Source: Lichenostomus cassidix (lineage: Eukaryota; Chordata; Aves; Passeriformes; Meliphagidae). Taken from it: a stretch of 64,000 bases of DNA. Location: contig CM039211.1 in the NCBI GenBank assembly GCA_008360975.2, positions 20,246,943 through 20,310,942 of the forward strand, read 5' to 3'. Positions 11,501 to 24,600 of this stretch are shown here, one piece after another (the stretch's first letter is position 1; each line of letters opens with the position of its first letter). A program made the position numbers and the translations under genes. Below the pieces are notes generated by a model. That model had not been told where the DNA came from. It saw nothing but the letters and a program-made list of their open reading frames with translations, and made no database searches.

Positions 11501-14195
11501 GTACCAGCACAAAACAGAATTCAGGACCATAAAGAATATGTAAGTAAAAGAGGGCACACCAGGCTGGCTTAGAGAAGTTATTGTGAGATTAATACAGCAT
11601 ACATATGTACATACCTACAGATCCAAGCTCCCCACAGATTAAAAATAATGGCTATGGACTGTAATGTGTAACAGCAGAGATCCACATCAACTGCTGGATG
11701 GCTGTTAATATCACACACTAATTTGCTGGCTCTTCCTGCAGCAGAATAAAATGCAGCAAGAAAGATGATTGCAGATTATTCTTGTTAACAACCACACCTA
11801 TCAATACAGAAATAGTTAATGGTATTTTCTTAGAGCATAATATCATGTAGTATGTTTTACCTACTAATCAAATTCAGAGCAAGGGAAGAACAATTATTTT
11901 TACAAAGCTGAAGCATGCTGTATTCTTCCAGAGAGAACCATTAGTATATCGTTAGTTCACCATTAGCTCAAACAACCTCATTTGCTGTTTGATTGATAGA
12001 TGGGCAGAAGAAAAATATTTATGGTATGTATAACCTGCAAAGATAAGTTAGAGGAAGACTTATGAAGTGCCTCAATGAGTTAGTATAACAAATTTTACTG
12101 GTGGTCAATAAAGATTTGTGTTCCTAGCCTTCTTGGTGGTTTTGATGAGAAAGATACGGATGCCTATTAAAGTGCAGCTGTACTATATCCTAATATACTG
12201 CTTTTAATTTAACTAAGGGCCCCTGGAGAGCTTCTTTTCTGATAGCACACACTAAGAATGCCCTGATGCAATGACTGTTATTGTTATCAGCTCTTGTTCT
12301 ATGAGGCTGGTGTGGAAAAACTATCACACATTACAGCCTTACTTTCATTTGATTGTGTAGTTGTACCTGAACAGTGTCTTCGAGAAATAGATTACTATTT
12401 AAATTAGGTTAAAAAAACTTTTTTGGCTGTGAAAGTCAGAGGTAGGAAGAACTTTAGGATTTTCAAAATTGGAGTTATGAAAGGTAGGATAAAAATTCTT
12501 GAATTAACTTGCAACAGAAGTAATTTAAATACCTAAATTCAGTCTACAGGTATGAATTTATTCACGCCTAGTAAGTCACAATTTTAACATCTGGCCTTAA
12601 AATCTTATCTTTTTCTTTTAGATCAGTTGGTATTTCAAAGAACTAAATGTACTAAGTCTTCCAAAATCAAATATAGAATGGCCAGCAAAGTGTCACAAGT
12701 TTAGATCTAAAGCAAGCTAAATCTTATCTTTCGGCACAAGCCTGTCTGGAAGCCACAAACAAATTTAAACTCTCAGTGTGATCAAGCTGCGTTTTAAAGT
12801 CCAAAGCCAGTTCCTGTTGTTCAGAATTTCTGTTTCATGGTTACTTGTGGCTATTTATGGGAAGGATATTTGATATCTAAGGAACTTCCTACAACCCTTG
12901 TCAAAGTCTCATGGGAATAGAAAAAATTAAATTATCTTTGGTAAAATATACAGGTGATAAACCTGTTATTCACGTTCATGTCATATTTTGTGTGCTTCCC
13001 CAAAGCACTCCATGTTATATGTGCCTTCTCCAGAATTTGTCTTGATGTTGATGGGGATAATTTGATACACCACAAAATATGCTGAACAAATGAAAAAACT
13101 TTAATCAATTATGGAGTGAATTTATTCCATTTTCTATTTGGTAAAAGCTAGATAACATTTCCCCCTGAATGTAAAAATATTTCCCTGGGACTGCTGAATT
13201 TAAAATAGTAAAAAGAAGGGCATAGTCACTGAAAAGTTTGAACAGCAGTACCAACTCCTTGACATAGAAAGTTTATTTAAAGTAATGTCAGTTACTTGCT
13301 CTGCTAAGAGTAGAGCCAATCAGTCAGCATGGTCTTGTATTTAACATACAGTGTATGTGTGCAAGCTGTAGGTCAGCTAGAATAAAGCTGTCCAAAAAGA
13401 GGCTAAGATTAGAGCTGCTTGTGAAACCGAGCCTACAGCTCTGACTAAGAGTGCAAACAGGTTGTGGCTGGCTGAGCTTCAGCAGGTTGTGATGCTTTGC
13501 ACAGGCAGTTCAGCCATGGCAAAAAGGGCTCCCTGAGCTCTCCCTGAACAGTGCCTTACTGTCTCGGTGTTTAGACCCTGCCTCAGTGCAAGGGTGTTAG
13601 TTTAAACCACTGCCAAATACAGTGATTTATCAGGTAAGTGTGTCTCATGGGACTGAGCTTGAGCTCATGTTGTAGCTGCACAGCTAGTGCTGCCCGAGAG
13701 GGACAGGGATGAACACTGCCTCTACTGCAGTGATGGTGTGAAGTAACATTATCTCATGTCACATGTGAAGTCCAGCTACAGAGGAAGTCATTAAAAACAG
13801 CAAAATGAAGAAATTCTGATTAGGCTCAGTGGAAAACCTGTAAAGCTACTGGACTTTGAACTTCTAGATTTTGCTATTTGCCCTATTATGACAAAGGAAA
13901 TGAAGGTGTTTTAATTCCTCCTATCTCTGTCATCTGTGAATAAAATTTAGGCCTAATTGCTATTCCTCTATGACACGAATTGATCGGTGACATAAAGTCT
14001 CCTTACATCAGTAGTATGTGAGGAATCACTTGCTCCATTTGAGGTATCTTTAACACTGGGTTTCCTACTTGAGTGAGTTTTTAAATTTTTTAATCATAAA
14101 TGGATTGGGTGAGAACTCCTTGAAACAAGCAATTCTTTTAAGGTCACTTAGTCATCTGGGAGGCATGCATGTACGTTGCACCACCAAGGAGTATG
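8543..14195. other. Intergenic
   Basis: No gene supported. It contains the compound microsatellite at 11446, a weak exon-like stretch at 10358-10419, and a locally GC-richer block at about 13390-13760 with a consensus donor CAG|gtaagt at 13631-13639. Confidence 0.65.
11446..11495 (+). repeat. (TTG)n(TTA)n compound microsatellite
   Basis: About seven GTT/GCT triplets pass directly into about six ATT triplets. Confidence 0.9.
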
Positions 14196-14935
14196 TCTTT
14201 GTTTTGTCTGGGATTGAGTTAATTTTCTTCCTAGTAGCTGGTACAGTGTCATGGTTTGGATTTAGCATGAGAATAGTAATAATAAAATAATGTTTTAATC
14301 ATTGGTAAGTAGCACTTATCCTAAATTAAGGACTTTTCAGTGTCGCCTGCTTGGGCACCGAGCAGGCGCATAAGAAGCTGGGAGGGAGCATAACCAGGAC
14401 AGCTGAACTGGCCAAAAGGATATTTCATAACATAGAATGTTATGTCTACTATATAAATTGGGGGGAGTTGGCCAGGAGCCAATGATCTTAAGCTCAGCAG
14501 TTTTAAGCTGTGCAGAGGAAGTTTAGGCTAGACATTAGGAAAAAATTCTCTACAGAAAGTATGGTTAAGCCCTGGAATGGTCTGCCCAGGGAGGTGGTGG
14601 AGTTACCGTCCCTGGAGGTTCTTAAAAGAAGACTGCATGTGGCACTCAGTGCCATGGTTTAGTTGATGAAGTAGTGTTAGGTCATAGGTTGGACTTGATG
14701 ATCTCCCAGGTCTTTTCCATCCTAGCTAATTCTGTGATTTTTCACTTGGGGATGGGCTGGGTAGCAATCAGCAGGGGGTGAGCACCGCATTACGCATCAC
14801 TTCTTTCTCTTGCATTTTATTAATCTTTCTGTCTCCTTTTCATTACTACTACTGCTACTGCTATCATTAGTACTAGTATTAGTATTATATTGTATTTTAT
14901 TTCAATTATTAAACTGTTTATATCAACACACAATA
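14196..14935 (+). mobile_element. ERV LTR with a nested CR1
   Basis: The left part contains GAGTTAATTTTCTTC and GGATTTAGCATGAGAATAGT, then ATATAAA at 14451-14457 (TATA) and GGGGGGAGTTGGCC. The right part has AGGGGGTGAGCACCGCATTA, a run of TAC/TAG/TAT triplets, ATTAAA at 14908-14913 and AAACTGTTTATATCAACACA. This order matches abundant avian LTRs I know (ERVL-type in birds); the family name is from memory. A CR1 fragment interrupts it. The ends are diverged, and I found no target duplication and no internal region. Confidence 0.8.
14512..14742 (+). mobile_element. CR1 LINE 3' end nested in LTR
   Basis: This stretch contains the CR1 3' region hallmarks TTTAGGCTAGACATTAGGAA, TCTGCCCAGGGAGGTGGTGG, CCCTGGAGGTTCTTAAAAGA, GGTTGGACTTGATGATCTCC and the terminal ATTCTGTGAT octamer-like end. 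It is 5'-truncated, as most CR1 copies are, and lies inside the LTR between its TATA region and its 3' part. Confidence 0.9.
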
Positions 14936-16797
14936 GAAATGCAAGTATAGCACAATAAGTTCTTCTCTCCCAGAAGAAAACACATCATCTCTGTAAGTTT
15001 TCTTGTTGGATTTCAAGCTCTTTTTCAAGTTTTGAGGTTGGTGCCAGATTAGTTTTGATTATCCTTCTAAGAATTTTCAGGACAGTATGAGTTACTCTCA
15101 CAGTGTCGTACAGCAGGTACTTCCTTCTGATGGCAGGTTCTGTAACAACCAGACTTTATTAAACCTGTGGCTTTCTTTGAGATATGGAAGCTTCATTCTC
15201 CAGCTTCCCTTCTCTTAGAAATCCTGATTTATTGTTTACATCCCTTCAATTCTTCACACACAGACACAAGTTCTTAGACATTGAGAACAAAAACATCCCT
15301 GTATTGATTTTTAGTATGATTCAAAACTTGTTCAATGTATCCATACAAACAAGTACCACTAAGAAAATAGAATCAAATAATAGTCCCTAACAGCTGTGTT
15401 TCACATTTACACAGAATTGTTTAATATGATAACCCTATTGATCAAAACAGAATCTTATCTGAGCATTGAAAGTGACTACTGGAATCTCAAAGATATTCCT
15501 AATCCAGATGTACATGTTCTGACATTTTAGGCTTAGGTATTAAGGATGGTAAGAAAGAACATACTAGTGTTTTTGTTTGTTCATTAGCATCAGATATCAA
15601 TTTTATTTTATTCTTCTCAAAAAGCATACATTGATTTTGTTCAAATTTTAAAGAAAAATTTACTACTTATAAAAGAACAGCATATCCCAGCCTAAATGTT
15701 AAGAATTTGATATTGTTACAGAGAAGAATATACCTCAGTTTAAAGGCTGCTAAGTAATTCATTTGTCCTGGGAGAATTCCTACTTGAAGAGGTTTGCAGG
15801 CAAGGAAATACAAATTTGCATCTGCTGTATACAGCACAGGCTTGGGAGGTTACCCATACTACTCCAAGGAGCAGACAGTCAGCTCTAAATCGTTGGGGAA
15901 CATCTTTGTGTTTCAAAGGAGCTGGTGTTCTCATTAAAATGGCCCCTACATTTTGGCATTTTGGATCAGGTACTTAATCATCTTCTGTTCCAATATTTTC
16001 TGAAGCTGACTCAGCTTTTAGCAAATCTTAGGCATGGAGATGGCAGCCAAAGATTGTGGGCACAGTGGCCATCCTTATGTGTCATCAACCAGGCAGGAAC
16101 TAACAGGAGAGCTACTCCAATGGCTCTGTGCTGCCAGGCGCTGTGGGGCACTACTGTGCCTTTAGGAAGCCATCTGCGCTGGGGTGGAGAAATAAAGACA
16201 TCTGCTCTAAAGGAGATGTGTTCTCTCAGGTTCAGTCTTGCTCACTTGACGGTTAGACTTTTAAGATGGACCCAAAACAAATGGTGTTTATACATGACCT
16301 ACCCCAGCAGGCTCCCAGTTGATGACAGGGTCTCATATTTGCTCTTGCATTACAAAATGTTAAGAAGCTATTGCGCTGTCATTATTATTCAGTTCATGCC
16401 AGAAAGTGCAAATGGTGTTTTTGAAAAGCCTCCAGAAAAAGTTAATCTAGCTCTGTAGTTTAGCAGTGTAATGAATAGTCACTTTCCAGCCAGTCAGAAT
16501 TCTAATTACAGCTCACTGCAAAGAGACAAATGAATTTATCTGCAGTCCCAGTTTGCAGTGCAGGCACCCACATGCCCATTGAAGTACATGATGAATGATG
16601 ATGAATCCATGATCCCTTCTGTATTCCTTTCTCAAAGCATGGGATTTGATATCTGTTCAAAGCATAAAAGAAAGGATAAACAATCATCAGTCATTTTTAA
16701 CAAGAGAAGTTCAGTAAAGGGAAGCAAACAAAATCTGTCTTCAGTTTATGCTACCCATAAAAGAAACAAATTCAAGTGTTGAGCTTTTGAGGGAAAG

Positions 16798-16940
16798 CAA
16801 TGAGAAAAAAAACAACCCTTAGGTACAAAAAACCCAAACCAAAACACAACAAAAATCACCCCCCTATTAAAAAAACAAACAAACAAAAAACCAATAAACC
16901 CAAAAGCAAAAAAAGAGAACCAAAACAAAGAAAAACCCTT
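16798..16940 (+). repeat. A-rich low-complexity tract
   Basis: About 140 bp of AAAAC/AACCC/AAACAAAC motifs with hardly any T. The minus-strand Phe-rich open frame here is an artefact of this composition. Confidence 0.8.
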
Positions 16941-19900
16941 CCACACCTTGACTGAGTCATTTTGGAGTGGGAAAAATGGAAAAATAGGTAAAGGAAAAAA
17001 TCACTCTGCTGTATGCTCCATTGACTGACAAAATAACCTAGACGAAATAACCTGTTAGTCCCTAAACCACTGCTCCCTGTGTTTGAGAAGGATGTTCTAA
17101 AGATATCAGGATGACCCTTGGAGTATGGGTGGAGCGGTCTCTGCCCAGCGACTTCAGCACTGTGAGCATTCCAGCAGTGGCTGCCTTACAGCAGGCTTAC
17201 CCCTCACTTGGTAGCAGTCAGTGCATTCAGACTGAAGTATTTTGACAGGTAGGAGGATAACATGGCACAAAGCCATAGAACCAGTGCTGGAGAGAGGGGA
17301 GAGGCTTTGCCAAAATACACTCCCTCAAAAGTAGCTGCTTACTGTAATCACACATCATTTATTGAGTATGAAAGACAGTCTGATACAGGCAGGGTGCAGT
17401 GACCTTGCAATTTATTTCACTTTTCTTTGTCACAGACAAGACACAGCTGGGTCAGACTGAGGTTCTTACCCACTATCTGACCAATATGTGCTTTTTCCCC
17501 CCTGCCTAGCATTAGTTTTCCTTATACAGACGAATTAGGAGAAATTCCTCTTCAGAAGCTAGCAGGTCAGATAGAGTGCAGGTGTTTACACTGACCCAAC
17601 TCGACTGCTCACTGCTGAATCTGTCCAGAGCATTATTCAGCATGTCGGTGGTCTCCAGACACCATAGGAACCTTGCTGACCTTGCTTATGCTTGCCCAGA
17701 GTGGATGGGGAGACCACCAGGACTTCTCCCAGAGCTGTTCCAAATACTGCTTGTCCTTGCATGGTGCATAATGGCATTTATCAGCCTGGTGTGGCAGAAA
17801 AATAGCATCAAGGTTTTTTTCAGATATCATTTTGAGAACATCTTAGAGTATCAGTATGAGTTTCTCATTATTGGAATGTATGGGCCTCGTTAAATATGTC
17901 TGTGCAATTCCATGCATTAAATGGTTTTCCTGAGTTTTAACAGGTTCATTTGTGCTGTGACAAACAACATTACCACATATAAGATATTTATACGAAGTAA
18001 GATGGAACACATATAAAAAATATTAACCTTGTTAGGCACCTCCATGTTTTAGATGCTGCCCAGTATCTGAGTTCTTCTCTTATCTGAAGGTCTTTCTGTT
18101 TAGGTAATTAGGGTACTGTGTTGACATTATTAGGCTTGAAATCTTGAATGTCTTAGAAATTTTCAAAGTATACATTCACTGTAACAGCACCCAAATTCCC
18201 TTGTAGTCTTCTCATAGCATACAAACAATGCCATACTCCCTGGAAAGTTGACTGACTTCACTGAACTCTAGTCAACCAGGATAAGTATATTGTTGACACA
18301 TAAGCAGATAAGAGGATGTGGGCAAATTTTGGCAGGTGACCGTCTAGTGACATGACAAAGGTGCTGCATTCAAGCTATGTGCCGTAAAGCAGCATGTTTG
18401 CACTGCCTTTTTTTAATCCATGGCACACATTGCACAGAAGGGACAGTTAAGAGATCTGTTCTTGTTCAATAGATATGCTATAGGTAGTAAATATGGACTT
18501 ATTTTATTAATGGGTTTACTTGCAGGAAGTCACTAATTCTTAACGCACATAGTTGCTGAGGATTAGAATGTGTTTTCATTCAGTAGGCTCTGAGTACTCC
18601 TGCGGCAAATATCCCTTTCTGCTGGCTGTACTGGAACATATTTTTTCCAGAAATCTTTTTTGCTTTAGTTCTCCCAGTTAATACTCAGACAGTGCTCACT
18701 ATTACTTTCCCAGGAAAGCAATGCATTATTTCATTTTGGCTGATCAGATCTTCTCCATTTGTTACTCTTTTCTATTTGTGTTTTATAGAGAATCAATATG
18801 TTTTACATGCTCTTGCATGATCTCTTGCTTTGAGGTCAAAAAATTTCATACTGCAAAATGCAGACCAAGAATTTTTCCTCATAAATTAAATGAAACCAAA
18901 ATATTCAGCTCTGTAGTACTTTTACAAATCAAAGAGTAGGAGAAGGATTTAGGATTCTCTCTGACGAAAAAAAAATACTATAGAGAGTAGGGAGGGTTCT
19001 TGACACAGCTGCAAGACAAAGGCAAACAAAGTAAGAAAAATGTTATGTTTGCCACCAGTGTTAGCAACATTTACTCCCAGGCACTTGGGATGCTTTTAAA
19101 CAATAACACCTTATGATGGGTTTGCAAGAGCAAAATAAGAAAATCCTCAATACCAATAGACCCTTCCAAGCACTTCTGAATTCCCCACTGAGCTGGGATC
19201 CAGCCAGTTTAAGAAAGGGCTCTCAGAGATATCACATGGTGGAAGTGGCTGAACTCAGCCTATAGGTTCCTCCTGAGTTCTTTCTGTATTTCATAACCCT
19301 TAAAGTCATGCAAAGAGATATCATGGTCAAGGAACCAGAAAAACAAATTCAAATTGATTTAAGAATATGGATGGGGAAAATCAGCTCATGAAAACCAAGT
19401 CTGACATAAATTTTTGGACTTCTTCTTACTCTGGGAATTACAATGTAACAGTATTCTTCATAGACTTCAGACATAAATTAAGGAAGTCTTTGAGAATTTT
19501 ACTATTTGCATGATATAAAGTACGTCAACTTTATCCACTTTCCCATGGAGCCCAATAGGAAAATGATGGAGCTGATCTCCAAACTGAAATTTAACACAAA
19601 AAACTAAATCCTGATTCACAGGCATTGCTGGTGTAAATATCCGGAAGTACAATCCATGCCAACTCATAGTGCTTCTTAGAGAAAAACACAAAAAAAATTT
19701 ATTTCCAGCCTCTTTCTGGTGAACCAGCTTGTTAGTTTCATCAGTGAAGCCTTTTACTCCTCTACTTCTATTCATCTCTGTTTCAGATCATATATCAATA
19801 GACTTTCTGGAATGTATGCTCTGAAGGCTGGTGGGAATCTTTTCCCAGAATCAAAGCTGGCTAACAGCTCTGAAACAAATGGGAACCTCTGCATATATAT

Positions 19901-21629
19901 GGAATCCTGTGAATTTTTTAATCACAGAAACACTTTTTTTTTTTTTAATTTGCCATCTTCAAGGATCTACATGCCTTCTTTCTGGTACTATTGGAGTGTC
20001 CAGTTGCCAAAGTTTACTTTTCTAGCCTACAAAAGAGAAAGGTACCTTGCATAACTCCCAATATTTTGTGGATATTTCCCAGATTCCACACTGAAATGGA
20101 TGGTCGCCACACAAACAACTGCTCAGTCAACAGCAATAACTGCAAATCAAAATAGTTCTTCCATTTATACCAGCAAATGTCACATTGCAAGACACTGTAT
20201 GTGCATTAAACTCTCTCTTCTTCCCTATTTTCAGGGCAAAGGGGCCTTTGCTATGAGACATTCAGAAATTCAACAAACTTTTCAACTTTTCAAATTCTTT
20301 TTTCTTGCAAATATAAGATAAGATTAAACATAAAAGTCCAGACTTAATGAGTTATATTACAAATAACCCAGTGTTTAACATTGCCTCTTTGTGCATAAAC
20401 TTTTTTTTCTTTTTCATTTTAATCATGATTTATAAACTGGAGTTTAACAATCCATCTGCTAGCCTTGGGTATCCATTCCAGAGCAGCACTTAAATGGAGA
20501 GTAGTCCAGATGTAGCAGAGGGTGTTATTGGTTCTTGCAGCTGGACCCAAACCTGACAATGGCACTGGCTGCAGAACAATGCAGATATAGCAACAGTTAC
20601 TGAAAGATAGGAAGAAAGGGGGGAAAGAATCACAAACAGGGTTGAAAATTAATTGCAACAACTCTGCAAAAATTTGTGGTCTTGAAATACAAATTTAGCA
20701 TAGCTAAACAGTTTGGATAAACCATGGATGGCTCCTAGTGCAACATCATGGATTTTAGAAAGTTATGAATCTATTCTCCAGGCATATTTCATTAATTTTA
20801 CAAACTATTTTGTTTTACAGAGTTATTTCCTGCCTTTGGGATCACATTGGGTATAAGAACCTTCCAAGAAACAGGCTGGATTTTTCACTAAAATTTTTTT
20901 TCCAATATATCAGATTCCCATAAGAAGTACCTGGATGGGAGATCAGCCACCACTTTTGGCCTGGTTTTCAGTCATGCTACTAGCATCAGATCCATCCTGA
21001 AAAATTGGAGAAGCTAATCTGGTGTCCAGAGGCAACAACAAGCAGCTGCCAAAGAAGTGAGGGAGGGAATGAGCTGCTTGGACACAACACTGTGTCCTTA
21101 CATGGCATGTCCAGACCACAACATAAATTCAATCAGAGTAGGGAAAAATGGACTGGGAATGGATCAAGATAATTATCAACGATTACCAGCATCATTTCTG
21201 TGCTTATTGCATTTCCATGTTCTTCAGTGAAAAGATACTGTGCTTCTGATGGCTCTTCTATTGCAAGTAATTTCATTGAGTTCTCTTTGCACCATCTTCT
21301 GTGCAGATAACAGAGAAACTAGGGGCAAAGGAAAGACAGAAGCTAGAACACAACAGTTCTCAAAAAATAATCTGTAAAACAGCGTAAGGAATAAGAGGGG
21401 GGAAAAAAAGCAAATTTAACAGAGTAAAATGTTGGAAGACAGGCAGGGATAATCACTGTATTGTCCAGGTGTTGTTAAGGACTTTTCCCTCTACCTTTAA
21501 ATTGTCATATCAGTTTGCTTCAGTAATCACAATGAAAAACAAAACACTGTACGTTTTAAAAATCGACCTGTGCACATTGTTGGATCCGAGACAGATGAAC
21601 ATAAGGCAATGTGATGAACCAGAAATTTC

Positions 21630-21669
21630 TTAAAGTCCATTCCAACTCCATCTCCTATGATCCCATGAT
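21630..21669 (+). mobile_element. Probable short CR1 3' tail
   Basis: TTAAAGTCCATTCCAACTCC followed by CCTATGATCCCATGAT resembles the terminal 40 bp of CR1. Short and diverged, so uncertain. Confidence 0.45.
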
Positions 21670-24600
21670 AAGGTAGAATGTTATCACAAACAGATACCTA
21701 ACTGACAAAAGTAACTGATCATGTTGGACAAATGTGAGAGACAAGATCATTTTTTAAAGAATTCTTAGGAAAATACTCTACAGGATTTATATTGTGACAG
21801 AATGATCTAAGTGATTTTAGTTTATGTTTCAGGATTACTGTTTGCTTCACGTGAACTGAAACACTTGTTTCTCTTGGATGCTTCCCTATGAAAAAATCCC
21901 CAGTGGCCTCTTTTTCAGATATAAATAAAATAGAAAAAATATGTGAAGTGTGGATGAAGGAGGAAAAACAACAGATCCAGACTCCCTGGTACCATTCAGT
22001 GGCAGCAGATGCCAAACATAACAAGTAAGTTTTACAACAAGCATTACCAAATAGTCACCTTTCTCATGAAACTCTGAGGCAAGAAAAAATGAGAGTTTAA
22101 TTCTGTGTGTCTTGATAAGGACTTTTCAACAATCCATAAAATGTGGTTATCTCCAATGCAATGAGAGAAATCAGTGCTTGCTCCTGCATTTATAACTACA
22201 GTCTAAAACTGAGCATGCCCTGCAGAAATTGTGTGGGTCTAGTATTAACAGGTAGCACCTTGCCCCTTAGAATGAAGAAAGTGACCCAATCTGTTCCCTA
22301 TTCTAAGGTAACACATAGATAGACCAATCCTGAAAAACATTGTTTAAAATACTGTCTAGTGTATCATGATAGAGTTGGTACATACGTCATCAACACTGCC
22401 TATATTAAAAAGTTTTCTTATTATCTGCCCAAATCTTTCCCATATGCAAATAAGACTTTACTTCTTGCCACATTATGAGGGAAACGCAGGATTGTTCACC
22501 ATCACTTTTCTTTACACCATTCTTTAAAACTTCTCATATATTAGATTAGTTATCATGTCCTTCACTGCTTTCTCAGCTTTTGGTCAGAGATTATGTTATT
22601 TAATTTTTCATCATTCTTGTTGCTGTCCCTTGAAGTACTTTTAGTTAGTCTACATCTTTTTTGCCGTTCTCTGCAGACAGAAAATATTTTTGGCCTGGGG
22701 CTTACACATTAAAGTAAAAAGAAGTTCTATTTCTAATGCCTTATGTAAAATGCTGCTGTAAATAACCCCATAATGAAAATTACCTACTTTGCAGATGACA
22801 TTTTGATTTTTCACTGGTGAGTTCTTGTTTTGCATTTGTGTGATTCATATTTTCTTCCAGACTGGTACTTTTTTTTTTTTAATTTTCGCAAACAATTTTC
22901 AAGTCCTTTAATTTGAGAATTTAATCTTTTTACAGTCTTTCACATATCTATGGAACAAGTGCAAAGTTGTTAAGCCTGCATCTGTTTCATCAACTAAATC
23001 CCATTCAAAGGACTGACCCTGACTTGTGCAATCAGCTTTATATCATCTTTGCATTTTGGCTGTGAAGCACTGACTATTCCTTTTTGATATGGCTTGTTGA
23101 CTCCCTGTTGTGGCAGATGGATGAGACAACAACTTCCCATCAGTTTCAAATAGCTTCTGTGGGAAGCTGACGTGTCTTTGAAAATACGTGTTATGGTAAT
23201 TACTCAAAGCTATCAAAGATATTTAGCTTTATCAAAGCTAAATGGCTTTTCTAAGGAAAAAAACTATTAAGGATTGGTGCAGTAATGTGTAATGGCTTTG
23301 ATTCAGTAGATTTGTATTTCTCAATATTGCAACTTTTTCTTACTAATTTTTTCATTCATATATTCCTCATCATCTTGGATGGACAATGCCAGAGTATTTT
23401 TTACCTAAGTGGTGCACAGATTTTATTATACTTTTCTGTACTGTATCTTTGTGATTTTTTTACCCACTTTGTAAAGAAGGACAAAGACTCCAATCACATC
23501 ACTTTCACAGTAAGTTTTGGTGCATATAGTTCTTTGCCACTGTAGCCACTTGATCATTGTAGAGAAGCAGTAATCCCTGCATAGTTGAGGTTGGAATTTG
23601 CCACCAGAGGGAGTCTACCTAGCTCCAAATGTAGCACAAAATATGCTCTGATGTCACAATTTCAGACCTCAGGTTTCACAAGTCTGAAAATACAAAATAT
23701 AATAACATGAGTGGCAACGTTGAAGTATGTTCTGAATATAAACTGTGTTTCCAAGTGTAGTTTAAACACCTCTGTTAGAAAAGGAAGTTGACATATCTTA
23801 AATTACTGCATTAATGAAGTAACCTGCTGCTTATGCCAGCTTTGACGTAAATGTCTGGGAAAAATGAAAGCCAACACATTGTTTTACTTTGAAAAAAAAT
23901 GATATGAAATCTTTTGAGTCCAATAAATTTTTCCAGAAGTACCATGCTCATCTAACATAATAGGTTCCATGTCAACATACAGACTTAGCAAAAATACATG
24001 TATTGAGGGCAATAGCTTAGAACTGTTATAAGAGAACAAAAAGGTCACTAGTCCAAAAGAGCATTTTCTTCATTTTTTTATACTCTGGTTAAAACATAGT
24101 ATGGGAATTTCCTAATGCTGATGGTTTATGTTCAGGATCTCTTAAAAGAAGTGGCTTTGAAATAACATTTGCTCTCTAAACCAGAAAATCCACAATGAAT
24201 TTTCATCACCCTGAAGTCATAATTACAAGTCCATTAATGTTTTCCATGTGATTTTATTTGAATATTCTAATACTTGGATCCAATAAGTAGTACAATGCCA
24301 GCATTTAAATATTCTATCTATAAGAACATCAGAGAGACTACAATTTCCTCTGGTTTAAAAGGCTTAAGTAAAAATGTGTAAGCCTCTAAAAAAATACATT
24401 GAAAGAATTTATCCCATAGAATATTCAAACAGGTTGCCCTAATAATGACCTTAGCTCAGCATACATAATTTGTTTAGCTCATATTGAAAGATGTATTACA
24501 CGCTTTTTCATTCTACCATGAATCTCAAATTGCATATGCAAAAACTAAGCAAAAAAATCACATCTTTGTATGCCTCCCTATGTTCCCATTGGCAAATTTC

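Noticed and set aside
15925..16458. 177-codon open frame, the longest outside repeats
   Set aside because: No domain, no recognised similarity and ordinary composition. Across six frames of 64 kb one frame of about this length is not surprising. An AATAAA at about 16190 inside it also argues against a coding role. A protein search would settle it.
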